The notes beneath the pieces were generated by a model that was given only the letters and a program-made list of their open reading frames with translations, was not told where the DNA came from and made no database searches. A stretch of DNA of 64,000 nt, taken from positions 13,825,357 to 13,889,356 of the forward strand of contig OZ025207.1 in NCBI GenBank assembly GCA_964019055.1. The letters are read 5' to 3'. Position numbers and translations under genes: made by a program. Source of the DNA: Anthopleura xanthogrammica. Lineage: Eukaryota; Cnidaria; Anthozoa; Actiniaria; Actiniidae. This document shows, piece after piece, positions 11,099 to 33,995 of the stretch (its first letter is position 1; every line of letters begins with the position of its first letter).

Positions 11099-11365
11099 AA
11101 GAAAGCTACTTCCAAAGAATGGATATAATTTATTGCATGAGAATACTGCTTAAGGTGACTGCCTACTATTGAAAATGTTTTTATTATATGATTGTCAATG
11201 GAATACCTATATTTCTATATTTCAAAAATTTAATATTTTCACATGTGAAAATAACATGTTATTTTCACATGTGAAAATATCATCACTATGGTTACATACT
11301 AGAAAAAAGCTCGAAAAAGCTTTCTTTTCTTTTTTCATTGATAATTACGTAATAAACAGAATATT

Positions 11366-11497
11366 ACATGGGCACTTGGAGATACGATTTTTATCTTCTC
11401 GAGTTAAAAATCTCTCACTCGTTCGCTGCGCTCACTCGTGAGAGATCTTTTCAACACTCGAAGATAAAATTCGTATCTCCGCGCGCCCATGTAATAT
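11366..11497. mobile_element. Foldback element 3' of gene 1
   Basis: attacatgggcac..ggagatacga at the left pairs with ..cgtatctccgcgcgcccatgtaat at the right. An inner palindromic core, ctcactcgttcgctgcgctc, lies at the centre. A smaller palindrome around acatgtgaaaataacatgtt lies at about 11237-11278. Confidence 0.65.
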
Positions 11498-11510
11498 CCT
11501 CTATCTAATA

Positions 11511-11816
11511 CTTATTAGAAAAAACCTACTAATGGTCTATCACCAATCGAGCCCTGTGATTGGCTGAGCTACTAGGGATCTATTAGTGATAGACCTCTAG
11601 TAGCGAAAAGCGCCGGTTTTGAAAACCAAAAAATATATATTTAAAGCAAAATCCAAAACTTTTTGCATCCTTTTATTGGACCGATTAGTAGGTTTTTACT
11701 AAAACAATTAGACCTCTCGCCCTCATGGCCTACGAGTCAATAGCCCATTCGGCCTTCGGCCTCATGGGCTATTGACTCGTAGACCATTCGGACTCGAGGA
11801 CTAATTGTTAATTAGT
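11511..11816. mobile_element. MITE unit A, first copy
   Basis: A block of about 300 bp beginning aaaaacctactaatggtcta. It carries a strong hairpin whose arms are gcctacgagtcaatagccca and its near-exact reverse complement, and it ends ctaattgttaattag. Repeated almost identically at 12118-12415. Confidence 0.75.
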
Positions 11817-12117
11817 AAAATTCTACTACTATACTATTGCAAATCCTGCATTCTGATTGGCTAACGTACTCACTATCTATCAGCCGATAGATAGTGGGTA
11901 GAAAAAGCCGGACTTGTTTTGAAAAAATGGCGGCTTTTCCTTCGCGCTTTTGTGAAGTTTAGTTTAGTTTAGTATAGTATAGTTTAGTTGAGATTTTTAC
12001 TAAAACAATTAGAAGACTCACTCTCGATTTCTATCGGCTTTGATAGTTGACTCGGGGCCGGAGCCCCTCGTCAACTATCAGCCGATAGAAATCTCGAGTT
12101 CGTCTTCTAATTGTTAA
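11817..12117. mobile_element. MITE unit B, related hairpin element
   Basis: Lies between the two A copies and shares their frame: ttttactaaaacaattag, hairpin, ctaattgttaattag. Its hairpin arms differ (tttctatcggctttgatagt and complement) and so does its left part, which contains ctgattggct and an aatggcggc. It looks like a sister subfamily sharing termini. Confidence 0.65.
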
Positions 12118-12415
12118 TTAGAAAAAACCTACTAATGGTCTATCACCAATCGAGCCCTGTGATTGGCTGAGCTACTAGGGGTCTATTAGTGATAGACCTC
12201 TAGTAGCGAAAAGCGCCGGTTTTGAAAACCAAAAAAAATATATTTAAAGCAAAATCCAAAACTTTTTGCATCCTTTTATTGGACCGATTAGTAGGTTTTT
12301 ACTAAAACAATTAGACCTCTCGCCCTCATGGCCTACGAGTCAATAGCCCATTCGGCCTTCGGCCTCATGGACTATTGACTCGTAGACCATTCGGACTCGA
12401 GGACTAATTGTTAAG
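12118..12415. mobile_element. MITE unit A, second copy
   Basis: Matches 11511-11816 with only a handful of differences (for example gggatcta against ggggtcta, and a longer A run). Ends at ctaattgttaagtag about 270 bp before the gene 2 start codon, so this array forms the spacer between the two receptor genes. Confidence 0.75.
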
Positions 12416-12687
12416 TAGTAGACACTGTTAATTCCATTGTTTTCTTTTGCTTTACTTTGAATATTAGTACAACTTTGCTTCGCGAGCCAAATAAAATTAC
12501 TTTAATGGGACTTTAATACGTAACATGACTTAAGTGTGTAGTATGACACGGACTCAATGACACGAGGCATCCCAAGGGCCTCCAAGGGCCTCAAAACACA
12601 ACCAACTATATCAACTAAAGTACTGATTTTAAATCAAAACCTGATGAGGAAGTGAAGAGTTCAAGACAGTGTAATCTAGCTCTATCT

Positions 12688-24104
<11,417 letters not shown>

Positions 24105-24519
24105 AAGAAAGCCACTTCCAAATGATATTCCAAGACAGAGAATACACGTTTACCGATGGATTTTGTCGTAGTCATCCATGTTGGATATGGAAAGGCAATG
24201 AATGCCTAGCAGTAGTAACGCATTTATGTGAGTTAGTGACATCCTGAATTAGTATTTCTTAAACTTCTTAGCACATGCACATTATATGAGTGAAGTAAGT
24301 GCCGTGCACTGGTGTAGATGAACTGGAACAGTTCTTTTCTTGGGGAAAGTTGAAAAATTTTCTTCAGTTGTTCTCGTTAAGAAACTAAGAGCTCCCGAGA
24401 GTTTTTTAAGAGTTTTTTGATGATGATAACCTGTTGACAGGCTAGATGAAAGCGGTAATGTAGACAACCAAAGGCCACAGGAACGTCATATGTTCATGAA
24501 GAACATTTCAGGCGGTAGA

Positions 24520-24960
24520 TAGATAGATAGTTTATTAGTCATACAGTTGCAGCTTAGTAGCTGAATTACGTAAAAACTTTACATAAAATTGATCAAAGGG
24601 AATAATTAAGGAAAAATTCTAATCAAGGTTGCTATGTATGTACATTCAATGAAAATTTTATTCTAAATTACAGTTACTATAAATAAAAGTGTTCTTCAGT
24701 CTATTTGTTTTGCACTTGGGAATATCAAAATTCCGCTTACTTCTCAGATTAACGTTACAGGTATTTAGCTCGGGTAGTAAGCTGTGCAACTTGTGCTTCA
24801 CATTTGAGCTTATCTCATTAAATAGCTTGGCCGTTAGAGCATCTCTGCGGTTGTAAAGTGTGGTTAAGTTACTGGCTGCTAAGGCTTTAGCGTAAATGGT
24901 GAATGGGTAAATGATTCTTAAGGCCCACTTCTGCAATGTACTTATTTTGATATTTTACCA
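24520..24960 (-). mobile_element. LINE 3' end (RT C-terminus), minus strand
   Basis: The minus-strand reading 24936-24658 is QKWALRIIYPFTIYAKALAA, then RRDALTAKLFNEI, HKLHSLLPELNTCNVNLRSK and CKTNRLKNTFI. This is the typical terminal segment of a non-LTR RT after the ALR(I/L)IY motif. A gata repeat tail at 24518-24530 lies at its 3' side. It is 5'-truncated. Confidence 0.8.
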
Positions 24961-25037
24961 CTAAATCAAGATTAGTTATGATGCAGGCTTAAAAAGTGCA
25001 CATTTTATGACTATAATGCACAAGAAATTAATTAAAC

Positions 25038-25327
25038 ATACAGCTATTTCAAAAAAGGTCGGTGAAGGTTTTGTTACTTGTTGCATGTTGCATGTAGCAT
25101 GTTGCATGTTGCATGTTGCACACCAAGCCCGAAATGCAGTTTGGGTGATGGGAATTCAAGCAGCAAAATATCACAACAATATGGTATTTCCCCAAACTTT
25201 GCCTGCAGGTTTTTCCAGCATATTTTATTCTGTGCTAACATAATTTACATACGAACATAATACATTTCGAGCTTGGTAAGCAACATGCAACAAAACCTTC
25301 ACCAACCTTTTTTTGAAATAGCTGTAT
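25038..25327. mobile_element. MITE with ~35-bp terminal inverted repeats
   Basis: Begins atacagctatttcaaaaaag and ends with the reverse complement (..tttttttgaaatagctgtat). gttttgtt/aacaaaac and tgcatgttgcatg repeats lie inside each end. A related end lies at 3425-3520 in gene 1. Confidence 0.8.
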
Positions 25328-26790
25328 ATGTGTGTTGACATTAAAACCCCAATTAACTCTAAAATCCCTAAATATTGTGACAGTCTTGCTATTTTTAATA
25401 AGCAAAAGACTTCGCTTGGCAAAGAAGAAATATGCAGGAAACTAATAAAGTTTGTTTTTCTAACATTCAAGCTGTCTGCCATTGCAGGAACGGTAAAAAA
25501 TGGAAAGGAAGGCGGGATATATGATGTTCCTGTACTATTAGAAACAAAAATAAACTCAAAGATTGTTCACCCAAAGAAGTTAGTTTTTCTCAGTGAACTT
25601 CATTTTTGACAAAAAAAAGCAAAAGAAAAAAAAGGAAAATGCGCTCATTTACATGAAAGTTCTGTCTGGGTAAACAACTTGACATTTAGAGCGGAATTTC
25701 CGGGATGACAAAAAACTTAATTGTCATCGGTGTGCCGTCTTAAAGACCCTTAAATTTATGGAAGTAATAAGGTATCCAATTAAAATCCTGCATGCATTCT
25801 GATGAGTTCTGGTAGTCTCGTATTTCTTGCCAGCTACCATTATTAAAGTCTGATATATTAACCTTATACTAATACTAACATCAGAAACCTTAGCTAGTCA
25901 AAGTGGTTTTATATTTGACACTCAAGGGAATTTAGAAAGTACTGGCTCAATTATTACAGTTGTAATTCCTTACAAGCGCTATATTTCTTTTTCTCCTTTT
26001 CTCTCATTCATTGTTTTCTTCATTCATTCATTCATTCGTTCATTCTTCTTTTTCTTCTTTTATTCATTTCATCATTTATTCATTTCATCATTTATTATTT
26101 TTCTTCATTTCTTTCCATCTTTTTTTCCTAATTCTTTGAATTATTCGTTCATCCATTCTTTTTCTTTCTTTCCTTCTTTCTTTTTCTATTTTTCTGGATC
26201 ATTCAGCTGTCTGAAACGAATTTTTGTATTTCTCAGTTTCAAAGGAATCGAGGAACCTAACCAAAAAACAACCCCCGAATATATTTTTCGCTACATCTAA
26301 TTTTCCTGAAGAGTGGAAAAAATTAATTTGTTCTTTTTCCAGCGCATTCACACAGTCATTTTGAAAGCTTTTAACTAACAACATAAACTTTAAATGTACA
26401 AAGGCAAGAAGATAAAAAATGGCATTTAATTTTTTATTTTTTTTTAAATTTCATTTTGTAGAATTGAAGTAAAAACTTGATCGAATTTGAAAAAAAAAAA
26501 AATTCAGAATAATACAACAATTAAGGCTGTGACATTCAAAGCTTTTAACGCAGGATTTTATATGTACAGAATCTTGATATTTAACAAAAATAAGACGACA
26601 TGAGCAAACATTTCATATCTATGAGTATACAGCTGAACGTGGAAACTGAACAAATATCATTACTATCCAAGTAAGGTAACATTACGCATTTTGAAATTTT
26701 AATTTAGTTTTGATGCAATATTGACCGTGCGTTGTCTTTTCAAGACCGATGACTCACGTTTATCTCAGTTTAATAGGTTTACAGTGACTA
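25328..26790. other. Spacer without recognisable gene
   Basis: AT-rich sequence with CATT/CTTT-rich stretches (about 25995-26200) and A/T runs. No open frame with protein character was found on either strand. The span between the gene 2 stop and 24520 is similar. Confidence 0.5.
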
Positions 26791-26799
26791 GAAGAGACC

Positions 26800-27245
26800 T
26801 GGTATTTCTTAGTTCCTTTTAAGTTAAAAGATAAGGCTGCATTCGTAGTCTATACTGAAATCCACAGCTATTGATCATGGAACCATTGAACACTGATATC
26901 TTTGCAACTCAACAAACACGGCAGATATGGACAAATAAGGTTTTTCTTGACTTGTTGTAGTTTAACTTCAAGACTCGTTACAGAGAGTATGTATCCAGAG
27001 GAAGTATTGCAGCTGTACGCGGTTTCATTTGGTTAAACTAAAAGACAAGGATATATCCCAAGTATATATATCCACAGTTATAGATAAAGGAGCCGTTGAT
27101 CACTGATATCTTTAGTAATTTCCAACTCAACAAATACGTAAGACAACTCAACAAATACGTAAGATTAAACGGGTTTCCTTGTCTTCTTGTAGTTTCAAGA
27201 TCATTACAGAGAGTATGTATCCAGAGGAAGTATTGCAGCTGTACG
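26800..27245. repeat. Tandem duplication (~220 bp) covering the GPCR 5' end
   Basis: tacagagagtatgtatccag followed by aggaagtattgcagctgtac occurs at about 26980-27021 and again at about 27206-27247. Weaker matches extend upstream of both: cactgatatcttt, caactcaacaaa, cttgttgtagttt/cttcttgtagttt, and aaaaga.aagg. The second copy runs into the GPCR ORF and the first diverges after ctgtacgcg. This is a local duplication that copied the start codon region. Confidence 0.8.
26989..27036 (+). pseudogene. Duplicated GPCR start codon, 15-codon ORF
   Basis: The upstream copy of the duplication reads MYPEEVLQLYAVSFG then TAA. Its first eleven codons are those of the GPCR. If the transcript starts above 26989 this is an upstream ORF that could lower GPCR translation. 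Otherwise it is an inert relic. Confidence 0.5.
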
Positions 27246-28255
27246 CGGAAGAACTCGCCAACAGAAGCTTGGGAACAGTAGTGGTAGAGTCTCTTGTGTG
27301 TGGTTTTCTTATCTTGGCAGCTTTCTTTGGTAATATGATGGTGTTGTGGATAATCTACAGATATCGAAATCTTCGAACAATTCCAAACTTTTTTGTTCTT
27401 TCATTGGCGTTGTCTGACGTCATTATGTCGGGTTTTTGTGCCCCCATGTGTTTGGTTGCCTTAATCAAAGGTGAGAATATATTTGGGGATGCGCTCTGTG
27501 CGATTCAAGGTTTTCTCATCTCAATCCTCGCAAGAGTGTCTCTCCAGACGATGGCCCTTGTAGCTGTCAACCGCTTTTTCCTTATCTTAAAGCCAAGCCT
27601 CTACCGCAAGATCTATAAACCGTGCTACACTAAAGCCATGATCTTGGGCGCATGGATTCTTTCAGGGACGGAACCGCTTCCATACTTGGCGATGGGAAAA
27701 CAGTACTATTTTAACCCTGCAAAAGTGTTTTGTTTCCCAGACACTAGGCTTCCATACGTGCTTATAGTAGGGTACATCTATGTGGGCCTTCCAATGCCGG
27801 TCCTGACGTGGTGTTACTACAAAGTGTTCCATTCCCTGCGCCAACATACAAGACGTTTACATCATAATCAATCGACTAGCTTTCAGTCAAATCCTCAGGA
27901 AAGGGGGCCTTCAGTTGAAGAGATCAACGTTACATGGACTTTGTTTCTTACTGTCTGCGCCTTGATCATTTGTTGGATACCAATAAGCGTGGTAGACCTT
28001 ATGGACTTTGCCCGTGGTACCTTGGCATCGCATCCAAGATCTGTCTATATGATGTATTTGTTCTTGGGTCAGTTATCTACGGCAGTGAATCCTATTATCT
28101 ATGGTGTTATGAACAAGTCGTTTCGTGGGGCGTACAGAAAAATACTTTGTAGAAGGCGTAACCGTATTGAGACGGTTAAGGCGACCGGTGTAGGTAGCAC
28201 CCAACCAAGTCAAATCCAGGGAAATATGATTGAAAAATGCAACGCATCAAAATGA
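27215..28255 (+). CDS. Class A GPCR, melatonin-receptor-like, intronless
   Basis: A rhodopsin-family receptor of 346 aa in a single exon. Seven hydrophobic helices carry the landmarks: N40 (GN, helix 1), D68 (LALSD, helix 2), C95 and C173 (extracellular disulfide), W147 (helix 4), P195 (helix 5), CWIP 253-256 (helix 6) and NPIIY 292-296 (helix 7), then an F-R amphipathic helix 8. The DRY triplet is NRF at 119-121, as in the NRY of melatonin receptors, and the end (YGVMNKSFRGAYRKI) is also melatonin-receptor-like. N-glycosylation sequon at N16. The ATG at 27215 is the first in frame; the reading is open further up but without ATG. Ligand unknown. Adenosine-like or orphan cnidarian receptors are alternatives. 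Confidence 0.93.
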   Translation: MYPEEVLQLYAEELANRSLGTVVVESLVCGFLILAAFFGNMMVLWIIYRYRNLRTIPNFFVLSLALSDVIMSGFCAPMCLVALIKGENIFGDALCAIQGFLISILARVSLQTMALVAVNRFFLILKPSLYRKIYKPCYTKAMILGAWILSGTEPLPYLAMGKQYYFNPAKVFCFPDTRLPYVLIVGYIYVGLPMPVLTWCYYKVFHSLRQHTRRLHHNQSTSFQSNPQERGPSVEEINVTWTLFLTVCALIICWIPISVVDLMDFARGTLASHPRSVYMMYLFLGQLSTAVNPIIYGVMNKSFRGAYRKILCRRRNRIETVKATGVGSTQPSQIQGNMIEKCNASK

Positions 28256-28611
28256 TCAATATTACATGTTAGTATCGTTACCCAAGTGATATAGAAAACC
28301 GCGTGCGCTGATTGGTCAAGAACTTTGGAATATTTCTCTATAATCACCAACATTATACACCTACACCTAAATTGCGCGCGCTTCGTTTGTTCTTACAAGC
28401 CTGTTTCAAAATTATTGTCTAGACAGTCGTCTAGATTTTAAAGCCAGATAATCTGCCGTATACAGATCGGAACTACGGATCTTTCGTCGGTATTACTACA
28501 TGAAATATAAAATTTACTAGTTCTCAAAAGTAACTAATAATTTCTATTTGGTATTGGACAATTTGTGAGGCTAAATAATACTACCTGAAGATTTGGTTTT
28601 TTTTTAAACCA
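28256..28611. other. GPCR 3' flank
   Basis: AT-rich, no ORF. Contains gattggtcaag and gcgcgcgctt segments of the kind seen in nearby MITEs. No clear AATAAA close to the stop. Confidence 0.4.
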
Positions 28612-29409
28612 CCCATAATCTATGACTCTTTATGAGGTCTGCATACCATAATCTATGACTCTTTATGAGGTCTGCATACCTTAATCTATGACTCTTTATG
28701 AGGTCTGCATACCATAATCTATGACTCTTTATGAGGTCTGCATACCATAATCTATGACTATTTATGAGGTCTGCATACCATAATCTATGACTCTTTATGA
28801 GGTCTGCATACCATAATCTATGACTATTTATGAGGTCTGCATACCATAGTCTATGACTATTTATGAGGTCTGCATACCTTAATCTATGACTCTTTATGAG
28901 GTCTGCATACCATAATCTATGACTCTTTATGAGGTCTGCATACCATAATCTATGACTATTTATGAGGTCTGCATACCATAATCTATGACTCTTTATGAGG
29001 TCTGCATACCATAATCTATGACTATTTATGAGGTCTGCATACCATAGTCTATGACTATTTATGAGGTCTGCATACCATAATCTATGACTATTTATGAGGT
29101 CTGCATACCATAATCTATGACTCTTTATGAGGTCTGCATACCATAATCTATGACTATTTATGAGGTCTGCATACCATAGTCTATGACTATTTATGAGGTC
29201 TGCATACCATAATCTATGACTATTTATGAGGTCTGCATACTATATAATCTATGACTATTTATGAGGTCTGCATACCATAATCTATGACTATTTATGAGGT
29301 CTGCATACTATAATCTATGACTATTTATGAGGTCTGCATACCTTAATCTATGACTATTAATGAGGTCTGCATACTATAATCTATGACTATTTATGAGGTC
29401 TGCATACTA
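28612..29409. repeat. 33-bp minisatellite, about 24 copies
   Basis: Unit contains ataatctatgactctttatg and aggtctgcatacc. Two main variants (ctcttt and ctattt) alternate in blocks and ccatag variants recur, so parts of the array arose by multi-unit duplication. Confidence 0.95.
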
Positions 29410-29887
29410 GAGTGATTACAATAAACCCGTTCAACAAAATCTGTTAGTCAAAGTGTACGACTATCTGCTAGCGTTTATTAGTGTGTATTGGCCTAGTGTA
29501 ACTAGCTCATGTGTGAAGACTACAACTTTTTTGGTTAAATTTAGCAAGACGAAATAACGGTCTCATTCTACTGAAAAACAATATTTTTACTACGAGTCAT
29601 TTGCTTTACAAATTTTAAACTGTAAATGAGTAATTAATTCATTCCGTGTAAAAGATTGAATTAAAGCTTTGCCGTTTTGCCTTCTCACAATCTTTCCAGT
29701 TATCCGACTTAAAAATTGAAATACATATAAATGTCAATAAACATGTATAGACTACATTCATTTTTTGTCTGTTTAATAATTTTTGTTTTAGACTATTTGT
29801 AGTCTACTTAGAGTCTATTAGCTAGTACTTGTGATTAATAGTGTGTATTAGTCTAGTAATTGTTGAACGGGTTTATTGCAATCACTC
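29410..29887. mobile_element. MITE with TA target-site duplication inside the minisatellite
   Basis: Termini gagtgattacaataaaccc and its complement ..gggtttattgcaatcactc form inverted repeats of about 28 bp. The element is flanked by ta on both sides. Removing 478 bp plus one ta restores the array's own gcatactataatctatg junction. The TA duplication suggests mobilisation by a Tc1/mariner-type transposase. No ORF inside. Confidence 0.9.
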
Positions 29888-30018
29888 TATAATCTATGAC
29901 TATTTATGAGGTCTGCATACAATAATCTATGACTATTTATGAGGTCTGCATACTCTATAATCTACGACTATTTATGAGGTCTGCATACTATAATCTATGA
30001 CTATTTATGAGATCTGCA
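29888..30018. repeat. Minisatellite remainder, about 4 copies
   Basis: Same 33-bp unit as before the MITE, in the same orientation and register, ending at gatctgcag. These copies are all of the ctattt variant. Confidence 0.93.
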
Positions 30019-30045
30019 GCAAATCATAAAAATGTAGGATGGATT

Positions 30046-30290
30046 CTTAAGACCCAGGGGGGAGGGGGTACTAGGGGAACTAGTTTCGAAAAAAAGTTAA
30101 AATTAAATGCCCTATCTAAGACTTGAAAATGCTAGTACCCCTAACCTATCCAAGAATGATGACCCTATTTAAGACAATATCATGGAAATCATATACCCTG
30201 TCTAAGACCAAAATCTCAAAAAACCATACCCTATCCAGCGGAACATCCCTGTATAGGGCATATATGGGAGTGCCCCCCTTGGGCTTAAGA
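30046..30290. mobile_element. Short inverted-repeat element
   Basis: Starts cttaagacccaggggggagg and ends with the imperfect complement gtgccccccttgggcttaag. The interior has ccctatctaagac-like repeats. Looks like a MITE of about 245 bp. Confidence 0.6.
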
Positions 30291-31135
30291 CATATAATAA
30301 AATCATGCAATTGAAATACTAGATTTTTCCAGAAAATATATGGACATGAAAAATACTACTAGTAAATATAGAAAATTCTGTTGATATTATGCCAAACACC
30401 AGCCTCATGTAGACTTTGCATTTTTTATAGCACTGTTACTTTTAAGATTATATTAAATTACAGAAAGTCCTACAATAATTATTATGTATATGTACATGTG
30501 AAATCTACAGTACAAGCACACATTAGCCAGCCTAAGAAATGCCATGATTGTAAAACCGTATAAAATGGATATATACTCTTTGCTTATCAAATGTCTAGGA
30601 GTATAATTTTAGTTTAATTTACTAAAAAAAAAAATTAAGACTGAATTGAGTTTGAGAAGTGAGAGTTGAGAATGAAAACATTTAAATTTGAATCAGGATG
30701 CATATATATTATTCCAAATCAGATTTATAAACTTCTCCTAGGAGATGATTTCTGTCATATATTTCCTCACTAATTATTAATAATTTGATAAACTTATTAA
30801 ATATTATACACTAACAAATATATAATTATTTTTTTATTTTGTATTAATAGATAACAAAATTAATTGATGATACAGTTTAAGATTATATGTAGATGTCATT
30901 TTTTCCATCATAATATAGCTATCAATGGTATGGTTCCAAGTCAAGCTGTCACTCAACTTATAATAATTAATAATAATTTAATAATTTATATCGTCTAAAT
31001 TACATGGATTATGACCAAATACGCTTTACAGTAATCATGATAAAATAAGCAATAATAATAACAATAAATAAATAATTAATTAATTATAATTTATATAATA
31101 ATGCTACATTTCAATAATTACTAGATAAGATTAAT

Positions 31136-31695
31136 AAATCCCAACCCATTTCTATGCCAAAATTCACAAATCCCCAATCATTTTCATTACTTCATGCCAA
31201 AAAAGGGCAGAGCATCCCCATATACAGTAGTCCACTACAGTGAATACAACCCCCCCCCCCCCCTCCCACCCCATCCCTGAGATTCATTGTTCAGAGTTCA
31301 TTTGGGAAATTTAAGGTCTATTATCCTAAGATGACTGTACTTGAAAAACTTACCATGAATTCACTCCTTAGAAATAAAAATAAGCTGGACTCTTCAAGGA
31401 AGTTAGAGTTCTTGGCTGTACGTAATATGCTACTTAGCTCCTTGGGTTTCTACAACAGATCTAGCAAAAAGGTTAGTTAGCATACTGGAAATGACAAAAT
31501 GGCTCTTTCTTAGCTTGGACATACTGAAAAAGTACCCCTTTCATATACTTTTCTCTATATCTAAGCGAATTCCCAACCCTTTTCTATACCAAAACTCACA
31601 AATTTCCACCCCTTTTCGATACCTGCTGCCTGAAAAAGGTACCTCTTTCGGGCAGAGCATCCCCATATAGTCCATTATAGGAAGTACCCCCTGGG
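31136..31695. repeat. Two diverged copies of a dispersed repeat
   Basis: gggcagagcatccccatata and the preceding caaaa.tcacaaatt.cca stretch occur at about 31140-31262 and again at about 31560-31695, in the same orientation. A run of 15 or more C at about 31251 ends the first copy. The remaining sequence from 30291 to 33995 is AT-rich and shows no convincing gene. Confidence 0.6.
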
Positions 31696-31699
31696 TATG

Positions 31700-33995
31700 C
31701 ATGTTCATGTATCTTCTTGTGCACAACCATAATTTATGCAAAGAAATGATACTTTAGGAAATGACACAAGGTCAGAAATGGGAACACATTATGCCCATGG
31801 AAATGTCAAAGCAGCAAGTATTCATTAAACCAAGAAATAATACTCAAAGGAATGGTCGGTGGCCAGTGACCATTCCTTAGATCATTATGTGGTTCTTCTG
31901 CATACAATATCTAAGTCACACGACCATGCCACAAGATATGGTTGGCTGTAGGTCTTATCATGCTTAGCCTCATCCAATATTTGTTTACTAAATGTCACAT
32001 TTAACTGCCGCCATGTTTGCTTTCTGTCCTTTATTCTTCATTTGCACATGACATCATAGCAGCCTTGTTGAAAGAAGTCAACAAAACATTTTCCAAACGA
32101 TTCTTTTGTTATGTCTACAAACATGGCGGCCATGGCTTTTGTTATTTTACTCCCTTGGGAATGATTGCAAACCAATTGAATTCTGTCATTCCTGTCATGC
32201 TTTCTTTTGCTATTTTATTCTCTTGATAACGAATATCAATTGTCTATCAAAACAGCTGCTTAAATAGCTTTTTCTTACATTCATGAAGCACAAAAATATA
32301 GACATAAACTGAACAAATAAACTCTGTTTCTACATGTACAACTCCTTTCAAACCAAAGATTTCATGTCACGAATATAGTTCATGATAGCTGATTTAATTC
32401 AAGTTGATATTACATAAGAAAAGTTCTGTTTCTGAACTGCATAACAAACAAACATTCTCTGTGTATCCATATTTTTATCATACAACATTTATACGCAGAA
32501 AAAAAGTACTAAAATATTAAAAACAGACTGAAAACACAGTTTTTATACATGTGCAGCAGCAGAAATTCCTCTACACAGCCAAAAACTACGACTTTGAAGC
32601 CGATTCTTTGCATATATTTTTAAGAATCCACTCAAAAAGATAAAAAGATATATCAAAACATTCATAGAAGCTATAAAATAGTATTTTTTTCTTGTTTTAT
32701 ACTTACATTTTGAGAAAACAAGAAGGACTTTCCTCCAAACACCAGGCGCGACGCAAACACCGGCTGCAAACGCGCGAAGGGAATAATTACCACAGGCAAC
32801 CCAGTATTCCAGCTATTCCCGCAAGTCCAAATGAACGCGGGCGCAGCAGTAATAATTTAACTTTGCACTTTGTGACTGTTATTTTCGTTGGAGAGATTTT
32901 TTGGTGGTGGGGGGGTTGGAGTTCAGAGATTTTTTCGATGCCTCAGCTCCGCCCCCAACTTTTCATTTCGTTGCGCCACCCCTGCCGAGATAAGGTACAG
33001 TCGTGATCACGGTACGGCACGTGAGTACTCACGTGGGTTATCGAGTGAGAGCTGTTTAGAGAAACAAATGCGAACACTTCCTATAAACCCATTCGAAAAA
33101 TGGCCGCCTTAATTTATATATTTTCTAAATTTAATGCTTCAAGAGAAACAAAACATGTTAATTGAAAGAAGCCGTAATATAAATAAGGATTCTGTGAAAA
33201 AAGTGATTATTGTAGGAGTTACTGCAGTGTTACGTGTAAATGACACCAAAACGAGGCTAGTCAGTATTGATCAGCAAAACCTTAAACTTATATCTGTAAA
33301 TTCATCCCATAATAACTTATAAGAAAAAAATGCCAAGACATTGAAACTTTTCCTGCTTACTCACTTTTGGATGATCTTTCAGGTTAAAGTTATATACAGA
33401 TAATTTTTTTGATTTACGAAGTTTGAATAGAAAGGTGAAAAATCACCATATTTAGAATCGGTGTATAGGAGTGTTCTTGAAGGTGCCCTTTATCCCTTCC
33501 GGGCCCGTGATAATGACTAAATAGACACTGAAAAGGATCGTGTACGAAATGCCTTGGGTATAGGATCGATTACTAATCGGGAAGATATTTATCCTTACAC
33601 CCTACCCCCCCCCCCCCCCCCCCCAACACACACACACACACACACCCTTGCAAACCAAGGCTAATAGAAACACAAACAAAAGAAACACTGAAACAATATA
33701 GTAATTCTTTGATAACTTTTAAAAGCTTTGCACTATTATATTGTTATAGTATAAAAAATATATTCGTTTATGATTATGAAGATCAGTTTGAAGGAGCTGA
33801 GGCAACAAACTTTCAACACCCCCACCCCACTCCTCGTCTCTCAATTGTCACCTGATTTGAACAATAATACTTGTTTTTGTTTTGCCGGTACAGTTTATGA
33901 ACTACTCTATTCTTTTGCTATCACTCATGCAGGCTGCTAGCTGTTGCTGCTGTTAATATTAACAGCAAAGCAAAGTCTACTGACGTCTCTCCTTT
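31700..33995. other. Spacer between repeats and the P450 gene
   Basis: Open stretches exist (for example 32692-33006) but have no recognisable domain or codon character. A (C)n(CA)n tract lies at 33606-33645. The 3' flank of the minus-strand P450 ends here. Nothing else supported. Confidence 0.45.

Noticed and set aside
27179..27214. Upstream extension of the GPCR frame
   Set aside because: Starts at TTG, not ATG. The first ATG is 27215 and its context is duplicated upstream. A 346-aa protein has all seven helices.
32692..33112. Overlapping ORFs of 104 and 74 aa
   Set aside because: No domain, Trp/Gly-rich stretch from G-runs, no splice partner seen.
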